Shown piece by piece: positions 24,304 to 33,309 of a stretch of 59,766 nt of DNA. Both the position numbers and the translations under genes were made by a program. Below the pieces are notes generated by a model. It was not told the origin of the DNA, made no database searches, and saw nothing but the letters and a program-made list of their open reading frames with translations. The stretch lies in NCBI RefSeq assembly GCF_025751575.1, contig NZ_JAOWLA010000020.1:1-59766 (forward strand), given 5' to 3'. The stretch's first letter is position 1, and each line of letters begins with the position of its first letter. This DNA is from Albidovulum sediminicola (GTDB lineage Bacteria > Pseudomonadota > Alphaproteobacteria > Rhodobacterales > Rhodobacteraceae).

Positions 24304-27281
24304 GCACCCGTCTGTCCAAGGGCGGTCGCCTGATCGACCGCTCCAAGCCCCTGAGCTTCACCTTCAACGGCCGCCGGATGCAGGGCTATGCGGGCGACAC
24401 GCTCGCCTCGGCCCTTCTTGGCGCTGACCAGATGCTGGTCGGACGGTCGTTCAAGTATCACCGTCCGCGCGGCATCATCGCGTCGGGCGCCGAGGAGCCG
24501 AACGCGCTTGTCGGCCTGGGTGAGGGCGGCAAGTTCGAACCGAACCAGCGCACCACCACGACCGAGCTTTTCGACGGCGCGGTGACCGCCAGCCAGAACC
24601 ACTGGCCGAGCCTCGAATTCGACGTGGGCGCGATCAACAACAAGCTGGGCCGCTTCCTGCCCGGCGGTTTCTACTACAAGACCTTCATGTACCCGCGCTT
24701 CGCCTGGAAGCATGTGTTCGAACCAATCATCCGCCAGTCCGCAGGCCTCGGCAAGGCGCCGACAGCGCGGGACGAGGACCACTATGAATACGCTTATGCC
24801 TTTGCCGACGTGGTCGTCGCGGGCGGCGGCATCGCCGGCCTGACGGCGGCGCTGGCCGCAGCGAAGGCCGGCAAGCGCGTCTGGCTGATGGAGCAGACCG
24901 CCGACTGGGGCGGCCGCGCCGTGGTCGACGCGATCGAGATCGACGGCAAGCCGGCCGAGGACTGGGTCGCCGAGACGGTGGCCGCGCTCTCTGCGATGGA
25001 CAACGTCACGCTGCGCACCCGGACCATGGCCTCGGGCCTCTTCGATCATGGCTATATCATGGGCTATGAGCGCGTGGCCGACCATACACCGGGCGACGGA
25101 CGTCCGCGCCACCGTCTGTGGCGCATCCGCGCGGGCCATGTCATCACCGCGACCGGCGCGATCGAACGGTCGCTGTCCTTTGCCGGCAACGACATTCCGG
25201 GCGTGATGCTGGCCTCGGCGGTGCGCGACTATGTCGTCAACTGGGCCGTCAGCCCCGGCGACCGCACGGTGATCGTGACGAACAACGACGACGCCTACCG
25301 GACCGCGTTGGCGCTTCTTGACGCAGGCCTCGTGGTGCCCACCGTCATCGACGCCCGCGCTGAAGCGAAAGGCGCCCTGCCCGAGGCCGTGCGCGCCCGT
25401 GGCGTGCGCGTCCTGGCGGGCCACGGCATCGCCAAGGTCAAGGGTGGCAAGCGCGTCACCGGCGTCTCCGTCTGCATCCAGGAAGGCGAAGGCGCCGAGA
25501 TCGAGGCGATCGCTTGCGACGCTGTGGCGATGTCGGGCGGCTGGTCGCCGGTCGTGCACCTGTGGTCGCACTGTGGCGGCAAGCTCATCTGGGACGCTGA
25601 CCGCGCGATGTTCCGTCCCGATCCGAACCGTCCCGCCACCGGCGACGACGGCGCGGCGATGGTCACCGCCGTCGGTTCGGCCAACGGCCACCTGACCGCG
25701 GATGAGGTCCTGACCGACGCCCACAAGGCCGCGGGTGGCGAGGGCAAGGCGCCCGCCGCTGCGATCGAGGCCGAAGCGCCGATGATGCCGGTCTGGATCA
25801 TGCCGCAGGGCGCGGGCCCCGCGCTCCGCATGAAGATGTGGCTTGACCCGCAGAACGACGTGAAGGTCTCGGACGTACAGCTCGCCGCGCGCGAGGGCTA
25901 TGAGAGCGTGGAGCATACCAAGCGTTACACCACGCTCGGCATGGCCACCGACCAGGGCAAGATGTCGAACATCAACGGCCTGGCGATCCTCTCGGACGCG
26001 CTGCACCGCCCAATCCCGGAAACCGGGACGACGACTTTCCGCCCGCCCTACACCCCGATCTCCATCGGCGCGATCGCGGGCGAAGCGCGTGGCGACATCT
26101 TCCAACCGCTGCGCCGCACCCCGATGCACGGCTGGCACGAGACCCACGGCGCCCATTGGGAGCCCGTCGGCCTCTGGCGCCGCCCCTACTGCTTCCTGCG
26201 GACGGGCGAGGGCGTACATGACGCGGTCAACCGTGAAATCCGCTCCGTGCGCAACGCGGTCGGGCTGCTCGACGCCTCCACGCTGGGCAAGATCATCGTG
26301 AAAGGGCCGGATGCGGGGAAATTCCTCGACATGCTCTACACCAACATGATGTCGACCCTGCCGGTGGGCAAATGCCGCTACGGCCTGATGTGTTCGGAAA
26401 ACGGCTTCCTGTCGGATGACGGCGTGGTCGTGCGCCTGTCCGAGGATACCTGGTTGTGCCACACCACCACCGGGGGTGCCGACCGCATCCACGGCTGGAT
26501 GGAAGACTGGCTCCAGTGCGAGTGGTGGGACTGGAAGGTCTACACCGCCAACGTGACCGAGCAATATGCCCAGGTCGCCATCGCCGGCCCGAACGCCCGC
26601 AAGCTTCTTGAGAAGCTGGGCGGGATGGACCTCTCGAAAGAGGCGATCCCGTTCATGGAATGGCGCGAGGGCACGCTGGGCGGGTTCCGCGCCCGGGTGC
26701 ACCGGATCTCGTTCTCGGGCGAGTTGTCCTTCGAAGTCGCGGTCCCGGCCTCCGAAGGCCGCGCCTTCTGGGATGCCCTGCTGGCCGCCGGCGAAGAATT
26801 CGGCGTGGCACCCTACGGCACCGAGGCGATGCACATCATGCGGGCCGAGAAGGGCTTCATCATGATCGGCGATGAAACCGACGGCACGGTGATCCCGCAG
26901 GACCTGAACCTCCAGTGGGCGATCTCGAAGAAAAAGGCCGACTACCTGGGCAAGCGTGCCCAGGAACGCAGCCACATGGCGAGCCCCGACCGCTGGAAGC
27001 TCGTGGGCCTGGAGACGCTGGACGGCAGCGTGATCCCGGATGGCGCCTATGCGGTTGCCGAAGGGGTCAACGCCAACGGCCAGCGCAACATGCAGGGCCG
27101 CGTGACCTCCACCTACTATTCGCCGACGCTGAACAAGGGCATCGCGATGGGTCTGGTGAAGCACGGTCCCGACCGGATGGGCGAGGTCATCGACTTCCCC
27201 GTGGACGACGGCAAGGTGGTCAAGGCGCGGATCGTCGATCCGGTCTTCTTCGACAAGGATGGGGAGAAGCAGAATGTCTAA
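24300..27281 (+). CDS. soxA: Sarcosine oxidase, alpha subunit
   Basis: This 993-residue subunit starts at a GTG overlapping soxD. In order: an N-terminal ferredoxin-like domain (about 20-110, FTFNGRRMQGYAGDTLASAL) in which the usual cluster Cys are absent; a pyridine-nucleotide domain with VVAGGGIAGLTAALAAAKAG (about 172-191); and a C-terminal GcvT/THF-binding domain (about 600-985, including RHRISFSGELSFEV-type motif, YGTEAMHIMRAEKGF, DLNLQWAISKKKADYLGKR). It binds NAD and tetrahydrofolate. SoxG follows with an 8-base overlap. Very long antisense frames here are shadows. Confidence 0.95.
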   Translation: MSTRLSKGGRLIDRSKPLSFTFNGRRMQGYAGDTLASALLGADQMLVGRSFKYHRPRGIIASGAEEPNALVGLGEGGKFEPNQRTTTTELFDGAVTASQNHWPSLEFDVGAINNKLGRFLPGGFYYKTFMYPRFAWKHVFEPIIRQSAGLGKAPTARDEDHYEYAYAFADVVVAGGGIAGLTAALAAAKAGKRVWLMEQTADWGGRAVVDAIEIDGKPAEDWVAETVAALSAMDNVTLRTRTMASGLFDHGYIMGYERVADHTPGDGRPRHRLWRIRAGHVITATGAIERSLSFAGNDIPGVMLASAVRDYVVNWAVSPGDRTVIVTNNDDAYRTALALLDAGLVVPTVIDARAEAKGALPEAVRARGVRVLAGHGIAKVKGGKRVTGVSVCIQEGEGAEIEAIACDAVAMSGGWSPVVHLWSHCGGKLIWDADRAMFRPDPNRPATGDDGAAMVTAVGSANGHLTADEVLTDAHKAAGGEGKAPAAAIEAEAPMMPVWIMPQGAGPALRMKMWLDPQNDVKVSDVQLAAREGYESVEHTKRYTTLGMATDQGKMSNINGLAILSDALHRPIPETGTTTFRPPYTPISIGAIAGEARGDIFQPLRRTPMHGWHETHGAHWEPVGLWRRPYCFLRTGEGVHDAVNREIRSVRNAVGLLDASTLGKIIVKGPDAGKFLDMLYTNMMSTLPVGKCRYGLMCSENGFLSDDGVVVRLSEDTWLCHTTTGGADRIHGWMEDWLQCEWWDWKVYTANVTEQYAQVAIAGPNARKLLEKLGGMDLSKEAIPFMEWREGTLGGFRARVHRISFSGELSFEVAVPASEGRAFWDALLAAGEEFGVAPYGTEAMHIMRAEKGFIMIGDETDGTVIPQDLNLQWAISKKKADYLGKRAQERSHMASPDRWKLVGLETLDGSVIPDGAYAVAEGVNANGQRNMQGRVTSTYYSPTLNKGIAMGLVKHGPDRMGEVIDFPVDDGKVVKARIVDPVFFDKDGEKQNV

Positions 27282-27834
27282 GGCTGTCAGCGCACTGGGC
27301 GGCGCTTCTCACAAGGGCTTCGCCGAGGTTGCGGAAGCCGGTCTGCGCGGCATGATCACCGTGCGCGGCGATCTGTCCTCGGCGGCGATGAAGAAGGCGG
27401 TCAAGGCCGCGGCTGGCACCGCCGTGCCCGCCGCGCGCCGGATAGAGATCGCGGGGGACAAGGCCACGGCCTGGATGTCGCCGGATGAACTTCTGGTCAT
27501 GGTCCCCTATGAGGCCGCCCAGGACACCGTCGCGGCGCTTGAAAAGGCGCTGGCGGGCGAGCACCACCTGGTCGCCGATGTCTCGGACGCCCGTTCGGTC
27601 TTCACGATCCAGGGCGCCAAGGCGCCGGAAGTCCTGATGAAGCTCTGCCCGGTCGATTTCGGAACGCTGGCGGAAGGCGAGATCCGCCGCACCCGCGCGG
27701 CCCAGGTCGCCGCCGCCTTCTGGAAGTCCGGGGCCGAGGAGTTCACGCTCGTCTCCTTCCGTTCGGTCGCGGGCTACGTCATGGGCCTTCTGGAAGTGTC
27801 CAGCCGCGCGGGCGGCGAGATCTTCCCGGCCTGA
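27274..27834 (+). CDS. soxG: Sarcosine oxidase, gamma subunit
   Basis: This 186-residue subunit starts at ATG 27274 after GGGAGAAG, overlapping the soxA end. It has MITVRGDLSSAAMKKAVKAA, AWMSPDELLVMVPYEAA, VADVSDARSVFTIQGAKAPEVL and CPVDFGTLAEGEIRRTRAAQV, all typical of SoxG, which resembles half of a GcvT domain. It closes the operon; a strong intrinsic terminator follows 24 bases later. Confidence 0.93.
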   Translation: MSKAVSALGGASHKGFAEVAEAGLRGMITVRGDLSSAAMKKAVKAAAGTAVPAARRIEIAGDKATAWMSPDELLVMVPYEAAQDTVAALEKALAGEHHLVADVSDARSVFTIQGAKAPEVLMKLCPVDFGTLAEGEIRRTRAAQVAAAFWKSGAEEFTLVSFRSVAGYVMGLLEVSSRAGGEIFPA

Positions 27835-27857
27835 CGTCGGAAGCAATTTCAAACACG

Positions 27858-27896
27858 AAGCCCGGCGCGCCACAACGCGCCGGGCTTGTCATTTTT
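27858..27896 (+). terminator. Intrinsic terminator of soxBDAG
   Basis: The perfect 12-base arms AAGCCCGGCGCG (27858-27869) and CGCGCCGGGCTT (27876-27887) with a 6-base loop are followed by GTCATTTTT. It sits between the convergent soxG and DUF475 genes. Confidence 0.88.
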
Positions 27897-27928
27897 CCGG
27901 GTTCTTTTCGCGGGCGGCCTCGGCCGCG

Positions 27929-28966
27929 CTACGCGGCATTTTCCCGGCGGTTGTGGCGGATCGAGGAGATCAGCGCGAGCCCGATGAACCCCGCCCCCAG
28001 CAGGCCGGTGACCAGTTCATGAATGCTCCAGAGCGTCTGGGCGAACATGATCACCGAGAGAACAAGGATCGAATAGAAGGCGCCGTGCTCCAGATACCGG
28101 AACTCCGCCAGGGTCTGTTTCTCGACCAGCATGATGGTCATGGAGCGGACATACATCGCCCCGATTCCAAGCCCGATGGCGATCAGGAACAGGTTGTGGG
28201 TCAACGCGAAGGCCCCGATCACGCCGTCGAAGCTGAAGGAGGCGTCGAGCACCTCGAGATACAGAAACGCCCCCAACCCGCCGCGCGCGGCCATGCCAAG
28301 CTTGGCGCCGCGATCGAGGAACTGCCCGACCACCTCGACCGCGAGGAAGGTCAGAAGCCCGCCGACGGAGGCGAAGAGGAACGAGGCGACCTCATGCTCT
28401 GGCAGGACGGCGGCGAAAAGCAGCACGACGGACAGGACAAACCCGATCTCCAGCCCGCGGACCGAGGCGCAGCGGCGCAGCTGGCATTCGAGGGTCCGGA
28501 TCCAGTCGACCTCCTTGCCCTCGTCGATGAAGTAGCGCAGCGCGACCATCATCAGGAAGGTGCCGCCAAAGGCCGCGATGGTCAGATGGGCCCCCCCGAT
28601 CAGGCGCGCATATTCGTCGGGCCGCGCCACGGCCAGGTGTAGCGCCTCGAACGGGCCGATCTTGGCCGCGATCACCACGATCAACAGCGGGAAGATGATC
28701 CGCATCCCGAAGACGGCGATCAGGATCCCCCAGGTGAGGAAACGCCGCTGCCACTCCGGCGTCATGTCCTTGAGCTTGTTGGCATTGACGATCGCGTTGT
28801 CGAAGGACAGCGAGATCTCCAGCACCGCAAGCACGAGGCCGATGACGAAAAACGAGAGCGCGCCGCCCAGATTGTGGTTGTAGCTCCACCCCAGCCAGAA
28901 CGCGGCGACCAGTCCCAGGGCTGTCACGATGAACGCCCAACGGAAATAGGACAGGGTCGCGCTCAT
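27929..28966 (-). CDS. DUF475 (TerC-superfamily) membrane protein
   Basis: This 345-residue polytopic protein (start 28966, GGAGCG ribosome-binding site) has about nine helices. Two acidic membrane motifs typical of DUF475/TerC proteins are present: VLEISLSFDNAIVNANKLKDM (about 45-65) and YLEVLDASFSFDGVIGAFALT (about 228-248). TerC relatives are linked to metal-ion (Mn) handling and tellurite resistance; DUF475 members themselves are uncharacterised. It is monocistronic and convergent with the sarcosine oxidase operon. Confidence 0.85.
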   Translation of the reverse strand: MSATLSYFRWAFIVTALGLVAAFWLGWSYNHNLGGALSFFVIGLVLAVLEISLSFDNAIVNANKLKDMTPEWQRRFLTWGILIAVFGMRIIFPLLIVVIAAKIGPFEALHLAVARPDEYARLIGGAHLTIAAFGGTFLMMVALRYFIDEGKEVDWIRTLECQLRRCASVRGLEIGFVLSVVLLFAAVLPEHEVASFLFASVGGLLTFLAVEVVGQFLDRGAKLGMAARGGLGAFLYLEVLDASFSFDGVIGAFALTHNLFLIAIGLGIGAMYVRSMTIMLVEKQTLAEFRYLEHGAFYSILVLSVIMFAQTLWSIHELVTGLLGAGFIGLALISSIRHNRRENAA

Positions 28967-29245
28967 GCTTCGCTCCGGCAAGGTTGGGTTCTTGCCAGAT
29001 AAGCGCGCGGGCGCGTCGCGACAAGGCAAAGCGGGGCAAAGTCCCGGAATTTACCCTCGAATCCGGTGGCCCGGCGACGCTGCGGGGGGACTGCGCGTCA
29101 AATGCGGCGAAGTTGTGGGCGGGCGCCCCCGCCGCGCCACAAAGGTCCGCGTTCCGCCCAGAACCGGGCCGCAAATACCTTGAGGCGGTCAAACTGCCGC
29201 CCCGATCGGCGCCCACCTTCACTGCAACGGAATACGGAGACACAG

Positions 29246-29395
29246 ATGGACCTCCTGGCGCAAATCACCTTCGACGATCTCGCGATCAGCTTCGTAATCT
29301 GCGTGGCCTTGCGCGAAGTGATGATCATGAGCCTTCCCGACCGTATCGCCGGGCCCGGCGGCTGGCTGATCGACACCGGCGCCAACGAGGCCTGA
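29246..29395 (+). CDS. Small hypothetical protein, 49 residues
   Basis: This short frame starts at ATG 29246 with a TACGGAGA ribosome-binding site seven bases upstream. The sequence has a hydrophobic middle (DDLAISFVICVALREVMIM) and an end with PDRIAGPGGWLIDTGANEA. No family is recognised. It lies alone in the 520-base gap between the DUF475 gene and a flavin reductase gene; the rest of that gap (28967-29245) holds no gene that I can support. A genuine small protein is plausible but unproven. Confidence 0.45.
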   Translation: MDLLAQITFDDLAISFVICVALREVMIMSLPDRIAGPGGWLIDTGANEA

Positions 29396-29484
29396 GCGCG
29401 CAGACCACGACCACGACGGGTGGTCATGCCGCGCGATTTGTGATTTGGCTCGGGGAACCGAGACGGCAGACAGCGCGACCTTGA

Positions 29485-29979
29485 ATGCAGGACATTTCCA
29501 TCACCCCTGAAACGGAACGCGCGTTTCGCGATGTTCTGGGCCAATTTGCGACCGGCGTGGTGGTCGTCACCGCGACGGGTCCGCGTGGCCCGGTCGGGAT
29601 CACCGCCAACAGCTTCACCTCGGTATCGGTTGATCCGCCACTTGTGCTGTGGTGCGCGGCCAAGCGGTCCGAGCGCTTCGAAAGTTTCCTTCGGGCGGAC
29701 CACTACGCCATCCATGTGCTTGCCGCCGACCAGCTGCCGCTCTGCCGCCGCTTCGCGCGGTCGGGCCAGGACTTCGCCGAGCTCGGAACCGAGCTAACGC
29801 CGGAGGGGCAGCCCCTATTGCCGGGATGTCTGGCGCGAATCGACTGCCTTGCGCAGGCCCGCCATGACGGCGGTGATCACGCGATCCTCGTCGGGCGCGT
29901 GCTCAGGGCGACGCTGCGCGAAGGCGACCCTTTGCTCTTCTGGCGTGGGCGTTACGGCGATTTCATCCATCACAGCTAG
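29485..29979 (+). CDS. Flavin reductase-domain protein (FMN-binding split barrel)
   Basis: This 164-residue protein has the flavin reductase-like fold: FRDVLGQFATGVVVVTATGPRGPVGITANSFTSVSVDPPLVL (about 12-55), where the T-A-N-S-F-T-S-V-S segment contacts FMN. AIHVLAADQLPLCRRFAR follows, and HAILVGRVLRATLREGDPLLFWRGRYG is near the end. Such proteins supply reduced flavin to two-component monooxygenases or reduce small substrates. No partner oxygenase is adjacent. The ribosome-binding site is weak; a GTG/TTG alternative is not evident. Confidence 0.85.
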   Translation: MQDISITPETERAFRDVLGQFATGVVVVTATGPRGPVGITANSFTSVSVDPPLVLWCAAKRSERFESFLRADHYAIHVLAADQLPLCRRFARSGQDFAELGTELTPEGQPLLPGCLARIDCLAQARHDGGDHAILVGRVLRATLREGDPLLFWRGRYGDFIHHS

Positions 29980-30147
29980 GCGCGCACGCGATTGCCGGGG
30001 TGCCCAATCGCCGCATCGCAACGTCACTTGCTGCAATCCGTTGCAAAACATGCAATGATATCTCGAAACCCAGCGTAACTTAACCTATATCTCCACTGCC
30101 TTCCGTAACGGAAACCGGAAGGCACAGGAGATCGGAGACAAGGGGCC

Positions 30148-30489
30148 ATGCCCAGCACAGCACGCGAAATAGCAACCGAGCCTGCCGCGCCCACATCGGC
30201 GGAGGACATGTTGGCACGCGCGACCGAGGCGGCCGGCCTGCTCAAGGCGCTTGGGCATGAAGGTCGGCTCATGATCCTTTGCTACCTTTCCGAAGGCGAA
30301 TGCTCGGTCAGCGAGCTTGAGGACCTGCTGGGGCTACGCCAGGCGGCGGTCAGCCAGCAACTCGCACGGCTTCGCGCAGAGGGCCTCGTGGGATGCCGCC
30401 GTGACGGCAAGACGATCTACTACACCATCGCGGACGAGCGCGCGGCCTGCCTCGTCAAGACGCTCTACGAGCTTTACTGCAAACCCTGA
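30148..30489 (+). CDS. ArsR-family persulfide sensor (SqrR/BigR-type repressor)
   Basis: This 113-residue winged-helix protein has helix-turn-helix SVSELEDLLGLRQAAVSQQLARLRAEGLV and wing CRRDGKTIYYTI. Cys45 (LMILCYL) and Cys111 (LYELYC) are 66 residues apart, the same spacing as the redox pair of R. capsulatus SqrR (Cys41/Cys107) and Xylella BigR; these form a tetrasulfide bridge with reactive sulfur and release DNA. Additional Cys at 52, 83 and 101 are not part of that pair. The neighbours are SQR and a DUF2892/RND unit with a matching operator, so it most likely represses sulfide-oxidation genes. Confidence 0.85.
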   Translation: MPSTAREIATEPAAPTSAEDMLARATEAAGLLKALGHEGRLMILCYLSEGECSVSELEDLLGLRQAAVSQQLARLRAEGLVGCRRDGKTIYYTIADERAACLVKTLYELYCKP

Positions 30490-30617
30490 CGCCGGTCGCG
30501 ATCGACCGCTCCGTTCGTCCCGCCTGCCACGGCGGGACGATCCATTTTGCGCGACCGATGACGGCGGCGCACGCCGCTTGCCTCGCACTCCTTAAAATAT
30601 TCAAATCTTCATATACA

Positions 30618-30631
30618 TTGATCTTGATCAA
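30618..30631. promoter_or_regulatory. FNR/FnrL-type box upstream of sqr
   Basis: TTGATCTTGATCAA matches the FNR consensus TTGAT-N4-ATCAA perfectly. It lies 101 bases before the sqr ATG, in an AT-rich patch. An ATTC-N8-ATAT element at 30599-30614 just upstream resembles a degenerate SqrR half-matched site. Oxygen-dependent control of sqr is inferred. Confidence 0.7.
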
Positions 30632-30731
30632 ATCGCGGGCCACCGCGCCGCATTACCCTTCGCCAATGCACCAGCTTTGGGGATGCGCCGACAGGGTTGC
30701 CGGGCGTCCGGCGTAGGGGAGTGATCAGGAA

Positions 30732-32021
30732 ATGGCAGAAATCGTCGTACTCGGCGCCGGTCTTGGCGGCACCATCATGGCCTACGAACTGGCGGACAGG
30801 CTTGGCCAGAACCACAACATCAGCGTGGTCAACCAGGGTTCGAAATACCAGTTCGTGCCCTCGAACCCTTGGGTCGCCGTCGGCTGGCGAACCGAGGAGG
30901 CGACAAGCGTGGATCTGGTTCCGGTCTTCGCCAAGCGCGGGATCACACTCCATTCGCAAGGGGCAAGACGCCTTGATCCGGTTGCCAAGCAAATCGAACT
31001 GATGGACGGCGGAACGGTCCGCTACGACTATCTCGTAATCGCGACGGGCCCCGAGCTTGCCTTCGACGAGATCGAGGGCTTCGGGCCCGAGGGCAATACC
31101 CAATCGGTCTGCCATGTCAGCCACGCGCTTCAGGCCAAGGAGGCCTTCGACCGCCTTCTCGCCAACCCCGGCCCGGTGGTGATCGGCGCCGTCCAGGGGG
31201 CGTCCTGCTTCGGCCCGGCCTACGAATTCACCTTCATCCTCGACAAGGCGCTGCGCGACGCCAAGGTGCGTGACAGGGTGCCGATGACCTTTGTCACCTC
31301 GGAACCCTATATCGGCCACCTTGGCCTGGACGGCGTCGGTGACACCAAGGGGCTGCTGGAAAGCGAACTCCGGCAGCATCACATCAAGTGGATCTGCAAC
31401 GCCAAGCTTGACCGGGCCGAAGCCGACAAGCTTCATGTCACGGAACTGGCCGAGGACGGGTCGGTCAAGAAGACCCATGAGATCCCGCAAAGCTTCACAA
31501 TGATGCTGCCCGCCTTCCGCGGGGTCGAGGCGGTCCGGGGGATCGAGGGGCTGACCAACCCGCGCGGCTTCATCCTTGTCGACAAGCACCAGCGCAACCC
31601 GACCTTCCCCGAGGTCTTCTCGGTCGGGGTCTGCGTCGCGATCCCGCCGATGGGGCCGACGCCGGTTCCGGTCGGCGTTCCCAAGACCGGCTTCATGATC
31701 GAAAGCATGGTCACCGCGACGACCCACAACATCGCCCGCCTGATCGAGGGTCAGGAGCCCAACGCCGAGGGCACCTGGAACGCGGTCTGCCTGGCCGATT
31801 TCGGCGATGGCGGCGTGGCCTTCGTCGCGCAGCCGCAGATCCCGCCCCGCAACGTCAACTGGTCGTCGTCGGGCAAGTGGGTTCATGCCGCCAAGATCGG
31901 GTTCGAGAAGTACTTCCTCCACAAGGTCCGCACCGGCAAGGCTGAGAGCTTCTACGAAAAGCTGGCGCTGCATGTGCTCGGCATCCAGAAGCTCAAGGAA
32001 ATCAGCGTCGATCCTGAGTAA
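30732..32021 (+). CDS. sqr: Sulfide:quinone oxidoreductase
   Basis: This 429-residue FAD enzyme oxidises sulfide and passes electrons to the quinone pool at the membrane. VVLGAGLGGTIMAYELA (6-22) binds FAD and YDYLVIATG is conserved. Cys127, Cys159 and Cys353 fall at exactly the numbers of the three essential Cys of Rhodobacter capsulatus SQR. MGPTPVPVGVPKTGFMIESM and the C-terminal amphipathic part are family features. The divergence from classical type I sequences is moderate, so the subclass is uncertain. It is preceded by an FNR box and the SqrR-like regulator gene. Confidence 0.88.
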   Translation: MAEIVVLGAGLGGTIMAYELADRLGQNHNISVVNQGSKYQFVPSNPWVAVGWRTEEATSVDLVPVFAKRGITLHSQGARRLDPVAKQIELMDGGTVRYDYLVIATGPELAFDEIEGFGPEGNTQSVCHVSHALQAKEAFDRLLANPGPVVIGAVQGASCFGPAYEFTFILDKALRDAKVRDRVPMTFVTSEPYIGHLGLDGVGDTKGLLESELRQHHIKWICNAKLDRAEADKLHVTELAEDGSVKKTHEIPQSFTMMLPAFRGVEAVRGIEGLTNPRGFILVDKHQRNPTFPEVFSVGVCVAIPPMGPTPVPVGVPKTGFMIESMVTATTHNIARLIEGQEPNAEGTWNAVCLADFGDGGVAFVAQPQIPPRNVNWSSSGKWVHAAKIGFEKYFLHKVRTGKAESFYEKLALHVLGIQKLKEISVDPE

Positions 32022-32086
32022 GACCCCTGCCCCGCCCGATGCAAAAATCGTCGGGCGGGGATCATATCGGGGCTTGAATTTCCCGA

Positions 32087-32112
32087 TATATATTCGCATT
32101 TACGAATATATA
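32087..32112. promoter_or_regulatory. SqrR/BigR operator upstream of the DUF2892-RND operon
   Basis: A 26-base palindrome has perfect arms TATATATTCG and CGAATATATA around CATTTA. It contains ATTC (32092-32095), eight bases, then GAAT (32104-32107), matching the ATTC-N8-GAAT motif reported for SqrR. It lies 25 bases before the DUF2892 start, suitable for repression. Confidence 0.8.
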
Positions 32113-32136
32113 GAATCGTTCTCAATGGAGCTTCCC

Positions 32137-32337
32137 ATGACCATCGACCGCGTGATGTTTGCCTTTGCTGGCACCATGATCCTTCTGTCTCTGGCGTTGA
32201 CCCTTTGGGTGTCGCCCTATTTCATGTGGCTGACCGCTTTTGTCGGCGCCAACATGCTTCAGGCGGCCTTCACGGGCTTCTGTCCTGCGGCCGCGATCCT
32301 GCGTAAGATTGGCGTCAAACCCGGCTGTGCCTTCTGA
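32137..32337 (+). CDS. DUF2892 inner-membrane protein
   Basis: This 66-residue protein begins MTIDRVMFAFAG, with GGAG seven bases before ATG 32137; an ATG at 32125 is also in frame. It has two membrane helices (about 6-24 and 27-45) and the family end FTGFCPAAAILRKIGVKPGC with two Cys. DUF2892 domains occur alone or fused to rhodanese (YgaP) and belong to sulfide/persulfide-responsive operons. It is the first gene under the SqrR-type operator and is followed by the RND efflux pair. Confidence 0.85.
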   Translation: MTIDRVMFAFAGTMILLSLALTLWVSPYFMWLTAFVGANMLQAAFTGFCPAAAILRKIGVKPGCAF

Positions 32338-32358
32338 TCCCGGAAAGGACCGATCCCC

Positions 32359-33309
32359 GTGCGTGCGCTCCTGCTTGCCTCGACCCTTCTTGCCCTGCCC
32401 GCCTACGCGGAAACCGTGACCGTTGAGCCGCAGACCGTGACGGAGTGGAAACCCGTCTACGGCCGCGTCGAAGCGAAGGAAACCGTGCCCGCCCGCGCCC
32501 GCATTGGCGGCACGGTGATCGAACTGACGGTATCGGAGGGCGATCTGGTCGAGGCAGGCCAGGAGATCGCGCGCGTGCATGACGACAAGATCTCGTTCCA
32601 GATCGCGGCGCTCGACGCGCAGATCGCGGCCCTTCAGGCCCAGCTCGACACCGCGGAGGCGGAACTGAAACGGGGCGAGGCGCTGCTGGAGCGCGGTGTC
32701 ACCACCGCCCAGCGGCTTGACCAGTTGCGCACCTCGGTCGATGTGACGCGGGGCCAGATCTCGGCCACCGAGGCCCAGCGCGCGGTCGTCGAACAGCAGG
32801 CGGCCGAGGGTCAGGTCCTGGCCCCCGCCGCCGGCCGCATCCTGACCGTCCCGGTGACGAAAGGCGCCGTGATCCTGCCGGGCGAGCCGATCGCCACCGT
32901 GGGCGGCGGCGGCTTCTTCCTGCGCCTTGCGGTGCCCGAACGTCACGCGGGCACCCTGACAGAGGGCGCGGAACTTCGCGTCACCACCGACGCGGGCGAA
33001 GCGCGGGGCCGCATCGCCAAGCTATATCCCCAGATCGAAGGCGGGCGCGTCATCGCCGATGTCGATATGGAAGGGCTGGACACCGCCTATGTCGGCCTGC
33101 GCCTTCTGGTCACGCTTCCGGTCGGCAGCCGCGCGGCGCTTCTGGTGCCCGCGGGGGCGGTCGAAACCCGTAGCGGCATCGACTTCGTGGCGCTGGAGGG
33201 TGGCGCGGAACGCGCCGTCGTTGTGGGCGAGCACATCCAATCCGCCGAGGGCGACCTCATCGAGATTCTTACCGGTCTGGAGGCCGGCGACAAGGTGGTT
33301 GCGCCGTGA
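32359..33309 (+). CDS. RND efflux periplasmic adaptor (HlyD/MFP family)
   Basis: This 316-residue adaptor starts at GTG 32359 after GGAAAGGA. The signal peptide MRALLLASTLLALPAYA is followed by a biotinyl-lipoyl half (VYGRVEAKETVPARARIGGTV), a coiled-coil hairpin (about 80-145, AALDAQIAALQAQLDTAEAEL), the second lipoyl half, and beta-barrel/MP domains (VPERHAGTLTEGAELRV, VPAGAVETRSGIDFV). It bridges the RND pump encoded next and an outer-membrane channel that is not encoded here. Its stop overlaps the pump start by four bases. Confidence 0.9.
   Translation: MRALLLASTLLALPAYAETVTVEPQTVTEWKPVYGRVEAKETVPARARIGGTVIELTVSEGDLVEAGQEIARVHDDKISFQIAALDAQIAALQAQLDTAEAELKRGEALLERGVTTAQRLDQLRTSVDVTRGQISATEAQRAVVEQQAAEGQVLAPAAGRILTVPVTKGAVILPGEPIATVGGGGFFLRLAVPERHAGTLTEGAELRVTTDAGEARGRIAKLYPQIEGGRVIADVDMEGLDTAYVGLRLLVTLPVGSRAALLVPAGAVETRSGIDFVALEGGAERAVVVGEHIQSAEGDLIEILTGLEAGDKVVAP

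Noticed and set aside
24294-27164. 956-residue open frame antisense to soxA
   Set aside because: Low-complexity His/Arg/Asp/Gly composition typical of antisense shadows in GC-rich genes; soxA on the other strand is unambiguous.
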